Below are positions 57,201 through 64,000 of a stretch of DNA of 64,000 bases, one piece after another (position 1 is the first letter of the stretch; every line of letters starts with the position of its first letter). The translations under genes were made by a program, and so were the position numbers. The DNA comes from a bacterium (GTDB taxonomy: Bacteria; UBA10199; DSSB01), in NCBI GenBank assembly GCA_035281585.1, contig DATEDP010000098.1, forward strand, positions 1 through 64,000, written 5' to 3'. The notes under the pieces were generated by a model. The model saw nothing but the letters and a program-made list of their open reading frames with translations. It made no database searches and was not told the DNA's origin.

Positions 57201-60200
57201 GGGGCTCTTCCTCAAGGACCAGGCCGGCTCGCTCTGGGCCACCGAGGCTCAATTCAAGGCTTTCGAGAAGCACCAGAGCGAAGCGAAGCAGAAGGCCGAT
57301 GAGGCCGCCAAGGCCGAGGCCAAGACGAAGTCGATCGCCGATGCCAAGGCCCTCAAGGAGTCGAAAGAGAAGCAAAAGACCGAATGGCGCGGTGCCTTCG
57401 AGAAGGGCGTCAAGGTCGAGCCGGTTTACCGCAAGGGCCACATCCTGCTCGGCTATGAGGTGAAGGGCGTCACCGCCGAAACCGCCGGTCTCTTCCACAA
57501 GGACGCCGACGGCGTCTACTGGGCGACCAAGGATCAGTTCGCCGCTTATCAGAAGTACCGCGTCGACATGAACGCCAAGGAGACCACCAAGGCCAAGGTG
57601 ATCGAGCTCGGCGCCAGGATCGATGCGAAAAAGACCGCGGCCGGCGGCAAGGAGAACCCCGAGATTCGGATGGCGGCGCGGGCCGTGGCGGTCGACGTGC
57701 TCTACGATCCCGACGGCAAGATCGGCCCCGAAAAGCTCTCCAAGGACGTCGAATCGGTCATTTCGGTGATCGAGGCTTTGGATCCGGTCTTCAAGGCCTT
57801 GCCGGCCAACGAAAAATCGACTTTTCAAGAGCAGGTGGTCCGGCAGGTTCAGGACGGGACGTTGGACGTGGCGACGGCCAAGAAGATGGCCGAGCGCGTC
57901 GCCAACGGCGAAAATCCCCACGATGTCTTGCTCGGCAAGGTTCCGGAAAGCGTATCGGCGATTTCCCTGATCGACGAAGTCTCCGGCAGCAAGACGCCGG
58001 TCGAATCGATTCCACCGCCTCCACCCGCCAAGGGCGAGAAGCTCCAACTCAAGGCCCTGCTCGGCTTCACCACCGACCGTGAAGTCACCGACAAGACCAA
58101 ATCGGCCATCTCCAACTGGATCGCCAACGATCCGGCCGCGCCCAAGACCCAGGCCGAGCTCGACGCTCTGCTCGTCGATTTGCAGAAGGGCGCCAAGATG
58201 GAGGCCGACGGCAAGATCCTGGTGATCAGCGACGGCCATGTCCACGTCGAGACGGTGGCCAAGGTGAAGGAACGCCTCGGCTTCGCGATGAAGACCTTCG
58301 ACGCCATGGCCAAGGAAGGCCATCCGCTGGCCGAAGCGCCGAAGCGCGCCCTTTTGGAGCGGGTGATTCGCCAGGCCGGAAAAAGCGAAGCCGACATCGA
58401 TGCCGATCTCCGCTACGCGGTCGACAACGGGAATAAGCTTTTGACGGAAATCGCCCCGGGTTTGCCCAAGGCTGTTTCCAATGACCTCGCCATCCGCTAT
58501 TTGCGCGGCGACGTCTCGCTTTACGCCGCCCGCCAGTCGGCCAAGCAATATCAGGCCTTAGCGGTGCGATTCGAGGCCCTGGGCGTTTCGAAGGAGGAAT
58601 TCGACCAGACGATTAGGACGAGAGTGCTCGACTGGTATCCCGATGCCCAGCAGAACCCCAGCGCGGCGGTCGAAAAGAGCTTCGCCTCGATGGAGCCGGT
58701 TTTAGACACGCTGCAGCCCTTGTTCGAAGGGTTGGACCCCAAGGCCAAAAAAGCGGCGGCGATGGAAATCCTTCAGGGCAACAAGGTCGATTTGACCCTC
58801 GCCTACGAGCGGGTGGTCGACAGCGCCCTGGGTCCGGCCCTCGACGCCTTGCCGGCCAAGGAAGCCGAAGCCCAGGTCCACCAGTTCCTCAAGACCGTTT
58901 TGGGTAACCGCTACACGCCGGCGACCGAGGCCACTTATAACAATTACTTCAAGGCCTACGGCGCCAAGCAGGTCATGGCCAACGCGCTTTCGGCCATGGC
59001 TTTCGATTATCATATTCCGACTTCGGAGATGATCCGGCTCGGCCAATCTTTGGAGGGCCTGGATTCCAAGGCGCAAATCGCGCTCTTGGCCAACCTCATG
59101 GCCCAGGTCAAGTCGATCGACGGAAATGCGACGACTGACAGCGATCCCAAAACCCAATCGGTGCGGCGATTGGCCGTCGGCGCCTTGGTCGCGGACACGA
59201 TCCAAGTGGCCAAGCAGATGCACGATCTCGACGGTCCCGGCCAAGCCAAGTTGATTCAAGAGTTGGCTCAGGGCAAATACACCCTCCAAGGCGCCATGCT
59301 TCAAGCCGACCGCATCGCCACCGACGCCCGGCTCGGGGTGAAGTTCTCCGATCCCGATCAGACCCATCCCTCCGGTTCGAAGTTGGGGCCCAAGCCCACC
59401 CTCGACGAGGATGGAGACAAGTCGGTGGCGGCCAGCCCCTTGGCTAAAAGGAAGGCCGCTCAAAACGCGCCGGTGAAAGCCGAAAACGAAGAGGGCACCA
59501 ATCCGGGGACGCCCGCGGCCAAGCTGAAAAATAAACCGACCGAAGTCGCCGGCGACGAAGAAGTCACTAAGGTCGCCAAGGTCATTCCCTTTCCCCAACA
59601 GGGTCCGGCCGATCCCAACGTGGAGGCCTCCAAGGCCATCGCCGATCCGGGGACTTCGGGCGTTCACAAGGTTTTAGAGGGTGCCGGCCAGGACAAGGCC
59701 AAGGTCGAAAAGGCCTTGGAGCCTTTTGAAGCCGTCGCCAAAGCCATTGAGCCAAATTCGAAAGAACTGGCGGAAGGTCTTCGCAAGGACATCGAAACCC
59801 TCAAGAAGGGCGATACCCAGTCGCCGGAATACAAGGAGGCGCTGCGCCGGACCGTCGCCTTGCAGACCATTTTACGGGCCGAGGGCACCGCCCACCTCGA
59901 TGCCCAGCAGCTCGCTCATGCCGTCAAGCATGCGCAGGAGGGCCCCAAGGTCGACCTGCACGAGGAGCGCACGACTATTCTACCGCCGGGCGGCTCCACC
60001 GCCCTCGGAGTCTTGATCGGCGCCGCGGCGCTCATTTCACCGGAGCTGGCCCACGCCGCTGAAGGCGCCGCCAAGGACATCAGCTCCCGCGGCGGAGTCG
60101 GGACCACCGAAGCCGCGGTCATCGTCGGCATTGGTTTGCTGCTCGCCGGCCCGGCCGTCCTGAAAAAATATTTTAAGAAGGGCCCGCCGCCGGAACCGCC

Positions 60201-63200
60201 GGTCACCAAGGCCAATCCAATCAAGCTTCAATCCGAGACCAAGAGCGGGATGATCTATCCCTACACCAAGGCCGATTGGAAAAATGCCGAGGTGGCCGTT
60301 CCCGGCCAATTCAACCTCAACGACTCGATGGTGATCGGGGATCAGGTTTATCTCGCCCTCGACATCGTCATGCCGGGCGAAAAGACGACCCAGTCGGTCC
60401 TGCCGATGAGCTTCGCCGAGGCCAAGCGATTGGGAGCGGAGTTCGACAAGCTGGGCAATCTCAAGAAAGTGCCGGCCGGAGATTTCATTTACTGGGAAGG
60501 CCGTCCCAAAGGCACCAGCGATGACCTCGCCCAAGCCGCCAAGGGCATGGATGTTCCGTTGGCGCCTCCGGACACTCCGGTGGCTTTGAAGGACGCCAAC
60601 GGCAGCGTCAGCCAGGTCCGCCCGCTCAGCGTGACCGACTCCGGCAAGGAAATCGGCGCCACCGTCAGCTACGGCAAGGCCGTCGAGGTCCAGGTCGGGA
60701 AGGGCGAGAACGACCCGGTCAAGGTCAAAGTCGAGGTTTACGATCCGGCCGATCCAGAGTCCGATCCCAAGGTCCTCGCTTTCGGCTTGAGCAAACCCAA
60801 GGTCCTGGAAGCCCGCACCTTCGAGATGAGCCGGGCCGAAGCCATTCAGCTCGGGATCTTGCGGGTCGACAAGGCCGGCGGCCCGCCGGTGCTGGCCGAC
60901 AACGCCGTCCTCGCCTTGAACGACGAGGCCGCCAACCTTCACCGCAATAACCGTGTTTTCATTCCGACCTCCAACGAGGGTGGCTTCACTTTCTATCCGG
61001 CCAAGGCGATGGGGACGAAGGAGCGCATCGTCGGCGACATCGTCAGGGTCGATCCGGAAAAGACTTCCCGCCAGGGCGACACGGTCTATGTTTGGATGCG
61101 GACGCCGGACCTCAATAGCGCCGGCAAGGACAAGCTTTACAGCGCCGAGCCGGTTCCAATGAGCCTGGCCGAAGCCCGCAAGCTCGGCATCTATGTTAGT
61201 CACGACGGCAAGCTGAAGGTCGTTTCCAACGAATTCGTCATGACCCCGGTCACCAAGGAAGGCAACCAGGTCCTGGTCGGCGGAAAGCCGATCACCGGCG
61301 AGATCAACGAGGGCGACGTCAGCGTGATGTTCCGTCTCCATGACGGCAAGATCGAGATGAGCGAGAAGGAGAAACCGCAGGCTCCCAAGGCCGAGATTCT
61401 GCCCCCGCCCTCGGTGAGCGACGTCCGAGGGAAGAAGATCCCCGACGCCCTCAAGGTCCTTGGACCGTTGGGAGTCGGCCTTTTCGCGATGGCTCCCGAC
61501 ACCGCCCATGCGGCGACCCAGCTCAGCGACGCCGCCGCCACCGGCGGGTGGATGGCCGCCGCCGGCCTGGGTTTGAGCATGCTGGTCGGGATGGCTTGGT
61601 GGAGCGGCGGCGGCAAAGGCGGAGGCGAGGGGCCCAATCACCCGCCGATGGTCCCGAGGGACGGCATCACCCGCTTCGAATTTTCCATCGGCCTCGATGG
61701 CAGGCCGACCATCATCCCCAGCCTGGGCAATCAGGTGGCGATGACCTTCCAATGCGATGCGAATGGGCAGTGGTTTGCTCATGAAGGGAATCCGCCGGAG
61801 TATGGTTCCCAAACTCCCGCCAACTGGAAGCCGATCAAGAACGGCGACTTGGTCAAGATTTTCAATCCCCACACCGGCGAAGCCTACGTCATTCCCTTCC
61901 AGGCCCCGGCCGACGCCTGGATTCCCGGCTATGCTCCCTCGGTGGCGGGTCAAACTCCGCAGCCGCCGGTTTCGGGTCCCTTGCCCACCGGCAAGCTGAC
62001 CGCGATTACGCCCTATATCGACGACCGGCCCTTCACCATCGGCCAGAATGGCGGCGATCTCCGCTACAGCGACAAGGCCGTGGCCGAGCCGCACCTCACC
62101 ATTCAGCGCGATCTCCAAACCGGCAAATATTATCTGATCAACGGCAGCCGAGGGGATGGGTCCAATAACGAGATCCTGGTCAACGGCATGCCGATGGGCA
62201 AATGGATGGAGATCAGCGATAAGGAGCTTTTCGCGATTCGCGGCGCCGACGGCAAGCTGGCTTATTTCCAATTCAGCGATCCCAAGGTTCCGGCGGGACG
62301 AGTCAGCGCCGCCGGCTATGTCGTGCTCGAGGGCCAAAGCTACCACGTGAAGAAATATCAAAACGAGGTCATGTTTGGCACCGGCGCCCTTTACGGCATG
62401 GTGACCTATGGCAGCCCCGTTCCCGGCGATCCGGCGGGCTCGATCAGCTTGGCGGTCCATGCCGGCCCCAACCTCGATCCCAACTCTCCCCATTATCGGA
62501 CCCGATCGATCACCGTGACCGCCCAGCAGGCGAAGGAGCTGGGTGTCGTGATCGGCAAGGACGGCCGGCCGCTCAAGCCGGCCATGATCAAGCTGACTCC
62601 GGGAGTCGAGCCGCAGGTCTTGCCGCAAGCGGCCGGTGTCAATGTCGCGGTGCCCTTGACGCCGCCTCCGCCGCCGCCCGACGCCAAGACCACGCTCAAG
62701 GCCGTGCCTGCGCCGTCCTACATCGAGGCGAAGTTCAATAACCAATCTTTTAAGCTCGAGCCCACCGCGCTCAATCAAGGCTTGCCGCCGGGAGCGGAAC
62801 TTGGCCAAGTCTCTCGGCTGACGCCGCACCCCAATCCGGGCGTCTTCGTGGCGGAGATCACCTACGGCAATCCTTCCGAAGCTCAGAAGAAAATGGTGGT
62901 GAACTTGACGGCGACCGAATTGAAAGCGCTTGGGCTCAAGTTCGATGCTCAAGGAAGGCCGATTGCATCCAACGCATTCGTGAAAGTTTGGCCCGGCCAA
63001 GCCGCTCCCCCGATTTCATTCATCCCCGACGGCAAGGTTGATTCGGTGGCGCAGGACAATGCCCCCGGCGCCCCTCGCCGCGGCGAGGTCAACCTCAAGA
63101 CTCCCACCGAATTTTACGGGACCGCTTCCGGCAAAACTCACGAAGGCATCGGCTACAAGGCGGTGAACGAGGACGCGGTCATCCAGGGGCCCAATTGGGC

Positions 63201-64000
63201 GGTGGTCCTCGACGGCATGGGCGGCCATGGCCACGGCGACAAGGCCAGCACCATCGCCGGCGAAGCCATCACCAAATACCTTAACGACCACCGCAACGAT
63301 CCCGATCCGGTCCAGGTTCTGAAGGACGCCTTCGTCTACGCCGGCGAGGCCATCAATGCGACAACCTATGGGAAATCCGGGGCCGGCGCGGTCGGCGTCG
63401 CCCACATGGTGATCAAGAATCCCGACGGCACCTACAAGGCGATCATTGTCCACGTCGGCGACGCCGGCGCGGTCGTGGTCGGGAAGGACGGCAAAATCAA
63501 GCATCGAACCAAGGATCAGTCCCTGGTGCAGATGCTGCAGGATAAGGGCATGAAACCCAATCCGGCCGACCCTCATGAAGCCGAGCTCGAGCGCCGACTG
63601 GACGACCAAGCCAATGTCGTCGCCGGAACGCTCGGGGCGAAGCAAAAAGCCTCTCCCACCGTCACCGAGATTCCGCTGGAGCCCGGCGATCGCATCTTGA
63701 TGTTCTCCGACGGCGTCAGCGATGGAATGGCGACCAAAGACCTGGCCAAGATGGCCGCCGATTCCAAGACGGCCGAAGAGGCTCAGCAAAAGATCTTCGA
63801 CGCCACCACGGAAAAGATGACCGACCGTGAGGACGCCATGAACGAATTCCGCTCCAAACGGGTCGCGGTCCAATTGCAAAGCGGCAACACCGGCTACATG
63901 AACGTTTACGGCAAGATCTTCGCTGACGAAGCCGGAACTCAGGCGATGAAGGGAGAAGAGCCCACTCCTGCCTCCAAGGCCCAGGCCCTGGCGATCTTGA
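51265..64000 (+). CDS. giant multidomain protein (at least 4245 codons, C-terminus beyond window): TPR, internal repeats, hydrophobic segments, FHA-like and PP2C domains
   Basis: One uninterrupted frame from ATG 51265 (GAGGTGAG upstream; TGA at 51256 precludes an earlier start) to the right edge. N-terminus Pro-rich, no signal peptide. Order: TPR-like hairpins ~95-245 and ~400-610; an EF-hand-like loop DGKDADNKISAQE (~311); long helical region; hydrophobic/Gly-Ala block ~1415-1650; about five ~50-100-residue repeats ~1684-2110 (e.g. GEKVVGSPSKGYQLVDANGQ) joined by Lys/Ala coiled-coil stretches; helical region; hydrophobic segment ~2905-2965 (ISPELAHAA, then a membrane helix); three ~120-residue repeats marked MS-x-AEA-x-x-LG (3048, 3189, 3299); a second hydrophobic segment ~3397-3455 (MAPDTAHAA); FHA-like domain ~3578-3671 (FTIGQ, PHLTI, NEILVNG); two more repeats (3751, 3881); PP2C phosphatase ~3955-4200 (NEDAV, DGMGGHGHGD, HVGDAG, SDGVSDGM). 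Probably binds and dephosphorylates phospho-Ser/Thr proteins. Confidence 0.88.
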   Translation, partial: MGDYDVTAGGSGKVVYGPPPPPPKEEDKKVGTEPKPTAPASPPPNGEVLKKITTEVKSLGLKIPKDFLDEKGNIREDKAAEAKKFIAEEAAKRKGKDLGAAARLYQKALSLDPQDKTLRLETAKTWKAWADTQTKPDVKLTTLKTALDTLKPGGDADQTALFLDYSKEFATLALTAKKGPEARHAIAQAAKFANEQQLDGLHEFLAKPEHSALLQENEHPWMFLGDALAAEGKFGEACFAYNRGVNAAHKDKNFPLRDDFNQKWKLAHEGKYPPQLDFVDPLSGQVANPVAAGLYKALKAQGFAAADMDKPVDGKDADNKISAQEVYKFISDNINDPKIQEILTQSGISLTDQEKKDAKTLGLGLFLADKYTKEAERLKKEDATGSVDTRAKLLTFATSLDPDNPKRAEALGDFFAEQKAYPLAMQAYAESLNAAKAMPRPDKNPRAAEGHDQWLKDTETRLKGKIDENFDAGIKAAQKSASEIFQKAQKEGANPQIAKDQLQVLLGAQSMYDLYAQTFPDEMKSPKRLQEQGALYDVIGQALQAAGKKGEAKTFYAKAIEQYQAGINANKNDAAYCIGAYKRMGAAHDALGNYKEALISYSKAAMCEKLRINYNPKLGGQVPKLSDVKHDHAPNVPYGVWDIRQGNYIHSDVHDINRIDGIDTLPEWASGPRDNYIATLKARIDGGAAHRAELRGKTPPDNEAIYESLNEEAKLLSFFDRGEEATKIGAEAKELKATIDNQNLGKEVEVLNQTGLLDAKSLDAVSEKENKGQANPLKFGDYVKFEKGPDGKSKVSFTPAYESLDTESKNRVMKALVNAGQRAQISQNVDKAQGPAKLFYEGQLAIFDDNRELAKTKLEAFAKEAKDTKDPKLAMMLKQADGAIAILGQDGKQKPEDVLKDLRTMLAPLAMTLKPGQDGGIDLGAISKDEVKTFEDFKKYLADQVSVDGVSFNAVLFASYEKVMTDPKHEALLKQLYKQFNSSADAPQMSVAEMQSALRSFQKDIIDVSAGRFVGNHLGNAKGRDQLRTLLQDPTLDKSIKAKLCEEVIEMGEGKGYTPPHISALFQSKVNGHGFYFQDDKLSLGVSYAMKVLNLGDQADVASSKQIEKYSLYPHEIQRLSANELNHTVTPELIKETAKLVKDLSGKSDGASLMRAKLATMYLAVVDNENWTFDKATDRFKDRVTDKQRAEMANALKALLEQSSNIKTNEDFSKWNNQVRRFIRGQGAGKEDDIAGTAREYLGKGAGDLTGDVAEKFNWVVSKTPEDAFNGMIPAVSGSYNDLLRFVDEVHVSELHGVPVEVFPSSVAVTDPAQREKAENLIFELQGMKRGFWYNYQQRNMLSRNLSETASIAGMGDIASINNANKEIDAIIEDVKKAKTNEDFEAIKARITRATKAGGAIHEGFKESEMDGTEQMINLVQTIAEIVVITYVTQGIGTEAALGRATVALGQTAARTRNLRMAYQAFQEVRTVANAARAAELMEVASVARYGSMAGELRTVAAGTAEIAEAQKMFSGGVRLAQALGGEAGWGAKAVTGFKMGAQISLTENVVASLSGQLKTEPTTILDWLKDATATGFSMVVSAGLNPTFGKSVEESVVKSLFQRYVANGAKGALHFLGDTGLEVIEEVVDNYVRKKLDGDYSKLSWDELRDITMVCFAGGAKQGITSHLASFTKGKIVDIQAKRYQEGFEARGERVVQDPKLGYVLVDSDGGFIRKTDELGLQSFLAFEADNNSHAPRGIELISFDSTEKGAKGYAHVSDSEIFPVVESDKVKSADEIKADAAKAQADAKQKSAEKVKVDKERKLYAEFLNKGSQVQEVKRNDGVVIGLAVVDSNGVKLRDATKDEIETFQNYQKLTEGFSTRGEKVVGSPSKGYQLVDANGQTLRQATAPELTLYLNHKKKTTAEAKVKADAISKAQVDGDKKAEAELNAQGKSKTAQAEKLNQAIEKGATIHKITRGEGNKEVVMGFMVKGVEGDFEGLFLKDQAGSLWATEAQFKAFEKHQSEAKQKADEAAKAEAKTKSIADAKALKESKEKQKTEWRGAFEKGVKVEPVYRKGHILLGYEVKGVTAETAGLFHKDADGVYWATKDQFAAYQKYRVDMNAKETTKAKVIELGARIDAKKTAAGGKENPEIRMAARAVAVDVLYDPDGKIGPEKLSKDVESVISVIEALDPVFKALPANEKSTFQEQVVRQVQDGTLDVATAKKMAERVANGENPHDVLLGKVPESVSAISLIDEVSGSKTPVESIPPPPPAKGEKLQLKALLGFTTDREVTDKTKSAISNWIANDPAAPKTQAELDALLVDLQKGAKMEADGKILVISDGHVHVETVAKVKERLGFAMKTFDAMAKEGHPLAEAPKRALLERVIRQAGKSEADIDADLRYAVDNGNKLLTEIAPGLPKAVSNDLAIRYLRGDVSLYAARQSAKQYQALAVRFEALGVSKEEFDQTIRTRVLDWYPDAQQNPSAAVEKSFASMEPVLDTLQPLFEGLDPKAKKAAAMEILQGNKVDLTLAYERVVDSALGPALDALPAKEAEAQVHQFLKTVLGNRYTPATEATYNNYFKAYGAKQVMANALSAMAFDYHIPTSEMIRLGQSLEGLDSKAQIALLANLMAQVKSIDGNATTDSDPKTQSVRRLAVGALVADTIQVAKQMHDLDGPGQAKLIQELAQGKYTLQGAMLQADRIATDARLGVKFSDPDQTHPSGSKLGPKPTLDEDGDKSVAASPLAKRKAAQNAPVKAENEEGTNPGTPAAKLKNKPTEVAGDEEVTKVAKVIPFPQQGPADPNVEASKAIADPGTSGVHKVLEGAGQDKAKVEKALEPFEAVAKAIEPNSKELAEGLRKDIETLKKGDTQSPEYKEALRRTVALQTILRAEGTAHLDAQQLAHAVKHAQEGPKVDLHEERTTILPPGGSTALGVLIGAAALISPELAHAAEGAAKDISSRGGVGTTEAAVIVGIGLLLAGPAVLKKYFKKGPPPEPPVTKANPIKLQSETKSGMIYPYTKADWKNAEVAVPGQFNLNDSMVIGDQVYLALDIVMPGEKTTQSVLPMSFAEAKRLGAEFDKLGNLKKVPAGDFIYWEGRPKGTSDDLAQAAKGMDVPLAPPDTPVALKDANGSVSQVRPLSVTDSGKEIGATVSYGKAVEVQVGKGENDPVKVKVEVYDPADPESDPKVLAFGLSKPKVLEARTFEMSRAEAIQLGILRVDKAGGPPVLADNAVLALNDEAANLHRNNRVFIPTSNEGGFTFYPAKAMGTKERIVGDIVRVDPEKTSRQGDTVYVWMRTPDLNSAGKDKLYSAEPVPMSLAEARKLGIYVSHDGKLKVVSNEFVMTPVTKEGNQVLVGGKPITGEINEGDVSVMFRLHDGKIEMSEKEKPQAPKAEILPPPSVSDVRGKKIPDALKVLGPLGVGLFAMAPDTAHAATQLSDAAATGGWMAAAGLGLSMLVGMAWWSGGGKGGGEGPNHPPMVPRDGITRFEFSIGLDGRPTIIPSLGNQVAMTFQCDANGQWFAHEGNPPEYGSQTPANWKPIKNGDLVKIFNPHTGEAYVIPFQAPADAWIPGYAPSVAGQTPQPPVSGPLPTGKLTAITPYIDDRPFTIGQNGGDLRYSDKAVAEPHLTIQRDLQTGKYYLINGSRGDGSNNEILVNGMPMGKWMEISDKELFAIRGADGKLAYFQFSDPKVPAGRVSAAGYVVLEGQSYHVKKYQNEVMFGTGALYGMVTYGSPVPGDPAGSISLAVHAGPNLDPNSPHYRTRSITVTAQQAKELGVVIGKDGRPLKPAMIKLTPGVEPQVLPQAAGVNVAVPLTPPPPPPDAKTTLKAVPAPSYIEAKFNNQSFKLEPTALNQGLPPGAELGQVSRLTPHPNPGVFVAEITYGNPSEAQKKMVVNLTATELKALGLKFDAQGRPIASNAFVKVWPGQAAPPISFIPDGKVDSVAQDNAPGAPRRGEVNLKTPTEFYGTASGKTHEGIGYKAVNEDAVIQGPNWAVVLDGMGGHGHGDKASTIAGEAITKYLNDHRNDPDPVQVLKDAFVYAGEAINATTYGKSGAGAVGVAHMVIKNPDGTYKAIIVHVGDAGAVVVGKDGKIKHRTKDQSLVQMLQDKGMKPNPADPHEAELERRLDDQANVVAGTLGAKQKASPTVTEIPLEPGDRILMFSDGVSDGMATKDLAKMAADSKTAEEAQQKIFDATTEKMTDREDAMNEFRSKRVAVQLQSGNTGYMNVYGKIFADEAGTQAMKGEEPTPASKAQALAIL

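Noticed and set aside
54718..58548. 1276-codon minus-strand open frame opposite the giant gene
   Set aside because: Leu/Gly/Val/Asp-rich shadow of the Lys/Ala/Glu coding strand; the plus frame has coherent domains along its whole length.

Overview
The window looks like a chromosomal segment of a GC-rich, Gram-negative (diderm), probably uncultivated delta-proteobacterial-type bacterium. Three things suggest this. The gene order dprA-topA ... trmFO-xerC-hslV-hslU-argB-argD-argF-argG resembles that of Desulfuromonadales-like delta-proteobacteria, and partly Firmicutes. Two OmpA-family proteins imply an outer membrane. Two large exported proteins carry thrombospondin-3, Calx-beta, fibronectin-III and Myxococcus-type Cys-rich repeats and end in a Gly-Cys / hydrophobic / Arg-Lys-rich tail like MYXO-CTERM. 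The taxon is inferred from content, not from a search.

Layout. 1-500: 3' end of a 23S rRNA, a 5S rRNA and a terminator. 500-1470: a small secreted protein on the minus strand and a second, degenerate 5S tail with its own terminator. 1.5-8.1 kb: a calcium-repeat surface protein, an unknown 219-aa protein, an exported M20 peptidase, a PepSY-like small protein and a GH73 peptidoglycan hydrolase. 8.1-12.5 kb: a tRNA relic, tRNA-Arg(CCT), an HU/IHF-family protein behind a promoter framed by a 13-bp perfect inverted repeat, dprA and topA. 12.5-21.9 kb: an insertion between topA and trmFO holding a frameshifted small lipoprotein gene, two tandem OmpA-family paralogs without signal peptides, and a beta-helix/FN3 surface protein. 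22-30.7 kb: trmFO-xerC-hslVU followed by argBDFG.

30.8-39.4 kb is the most unusual block: three consecutive genes for proteins of 1134, 866 and 805 aa share one roughly 270-residue N-terminal module (TPR-like hairpin plus Ala/Gly-rich hydrophobic helices). Their C-termini are entirely different: an array of about six XRE-like helix-turn-helix units, an all-helical repeat region, and a complete fold-type-II PLP enzyme domain (threonine dehydratase/serine racemase type). I recognise no described family with this layout. 39.4-43.5 kb: a serine-pathway operon (class V aminotransferase, serA) with purA, behind a clear sigma-70-type promoter. 43.5-50.5 kb: a LuxR-type regulator, an M3 oligoendopeptidase, acetyl-CoA synthetase and a DUF255 thioredoxin-like protein.

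The right end (50.6-64 kb) holds a textbook sigma-54 promoter driving an 83-aa protein, then one uninterrupted reading frame of at least 4245 codons that leaves the window. The giant protein has no signal peptide. It contains TPRs, an EF-hand-like loop, two families of internal repeats, two hydrophobic AHAA-type segments, an FHA-like domain and a PP2C phosphatase domain, so it is likely a phospho-Ser/Thr signalling or scaffolding protein.

Dispersed palindromic repeats of at least four families litter the intergenic spaces. One has become the C-terminal codons of trmFO and another overlaps the hslV stop codon.
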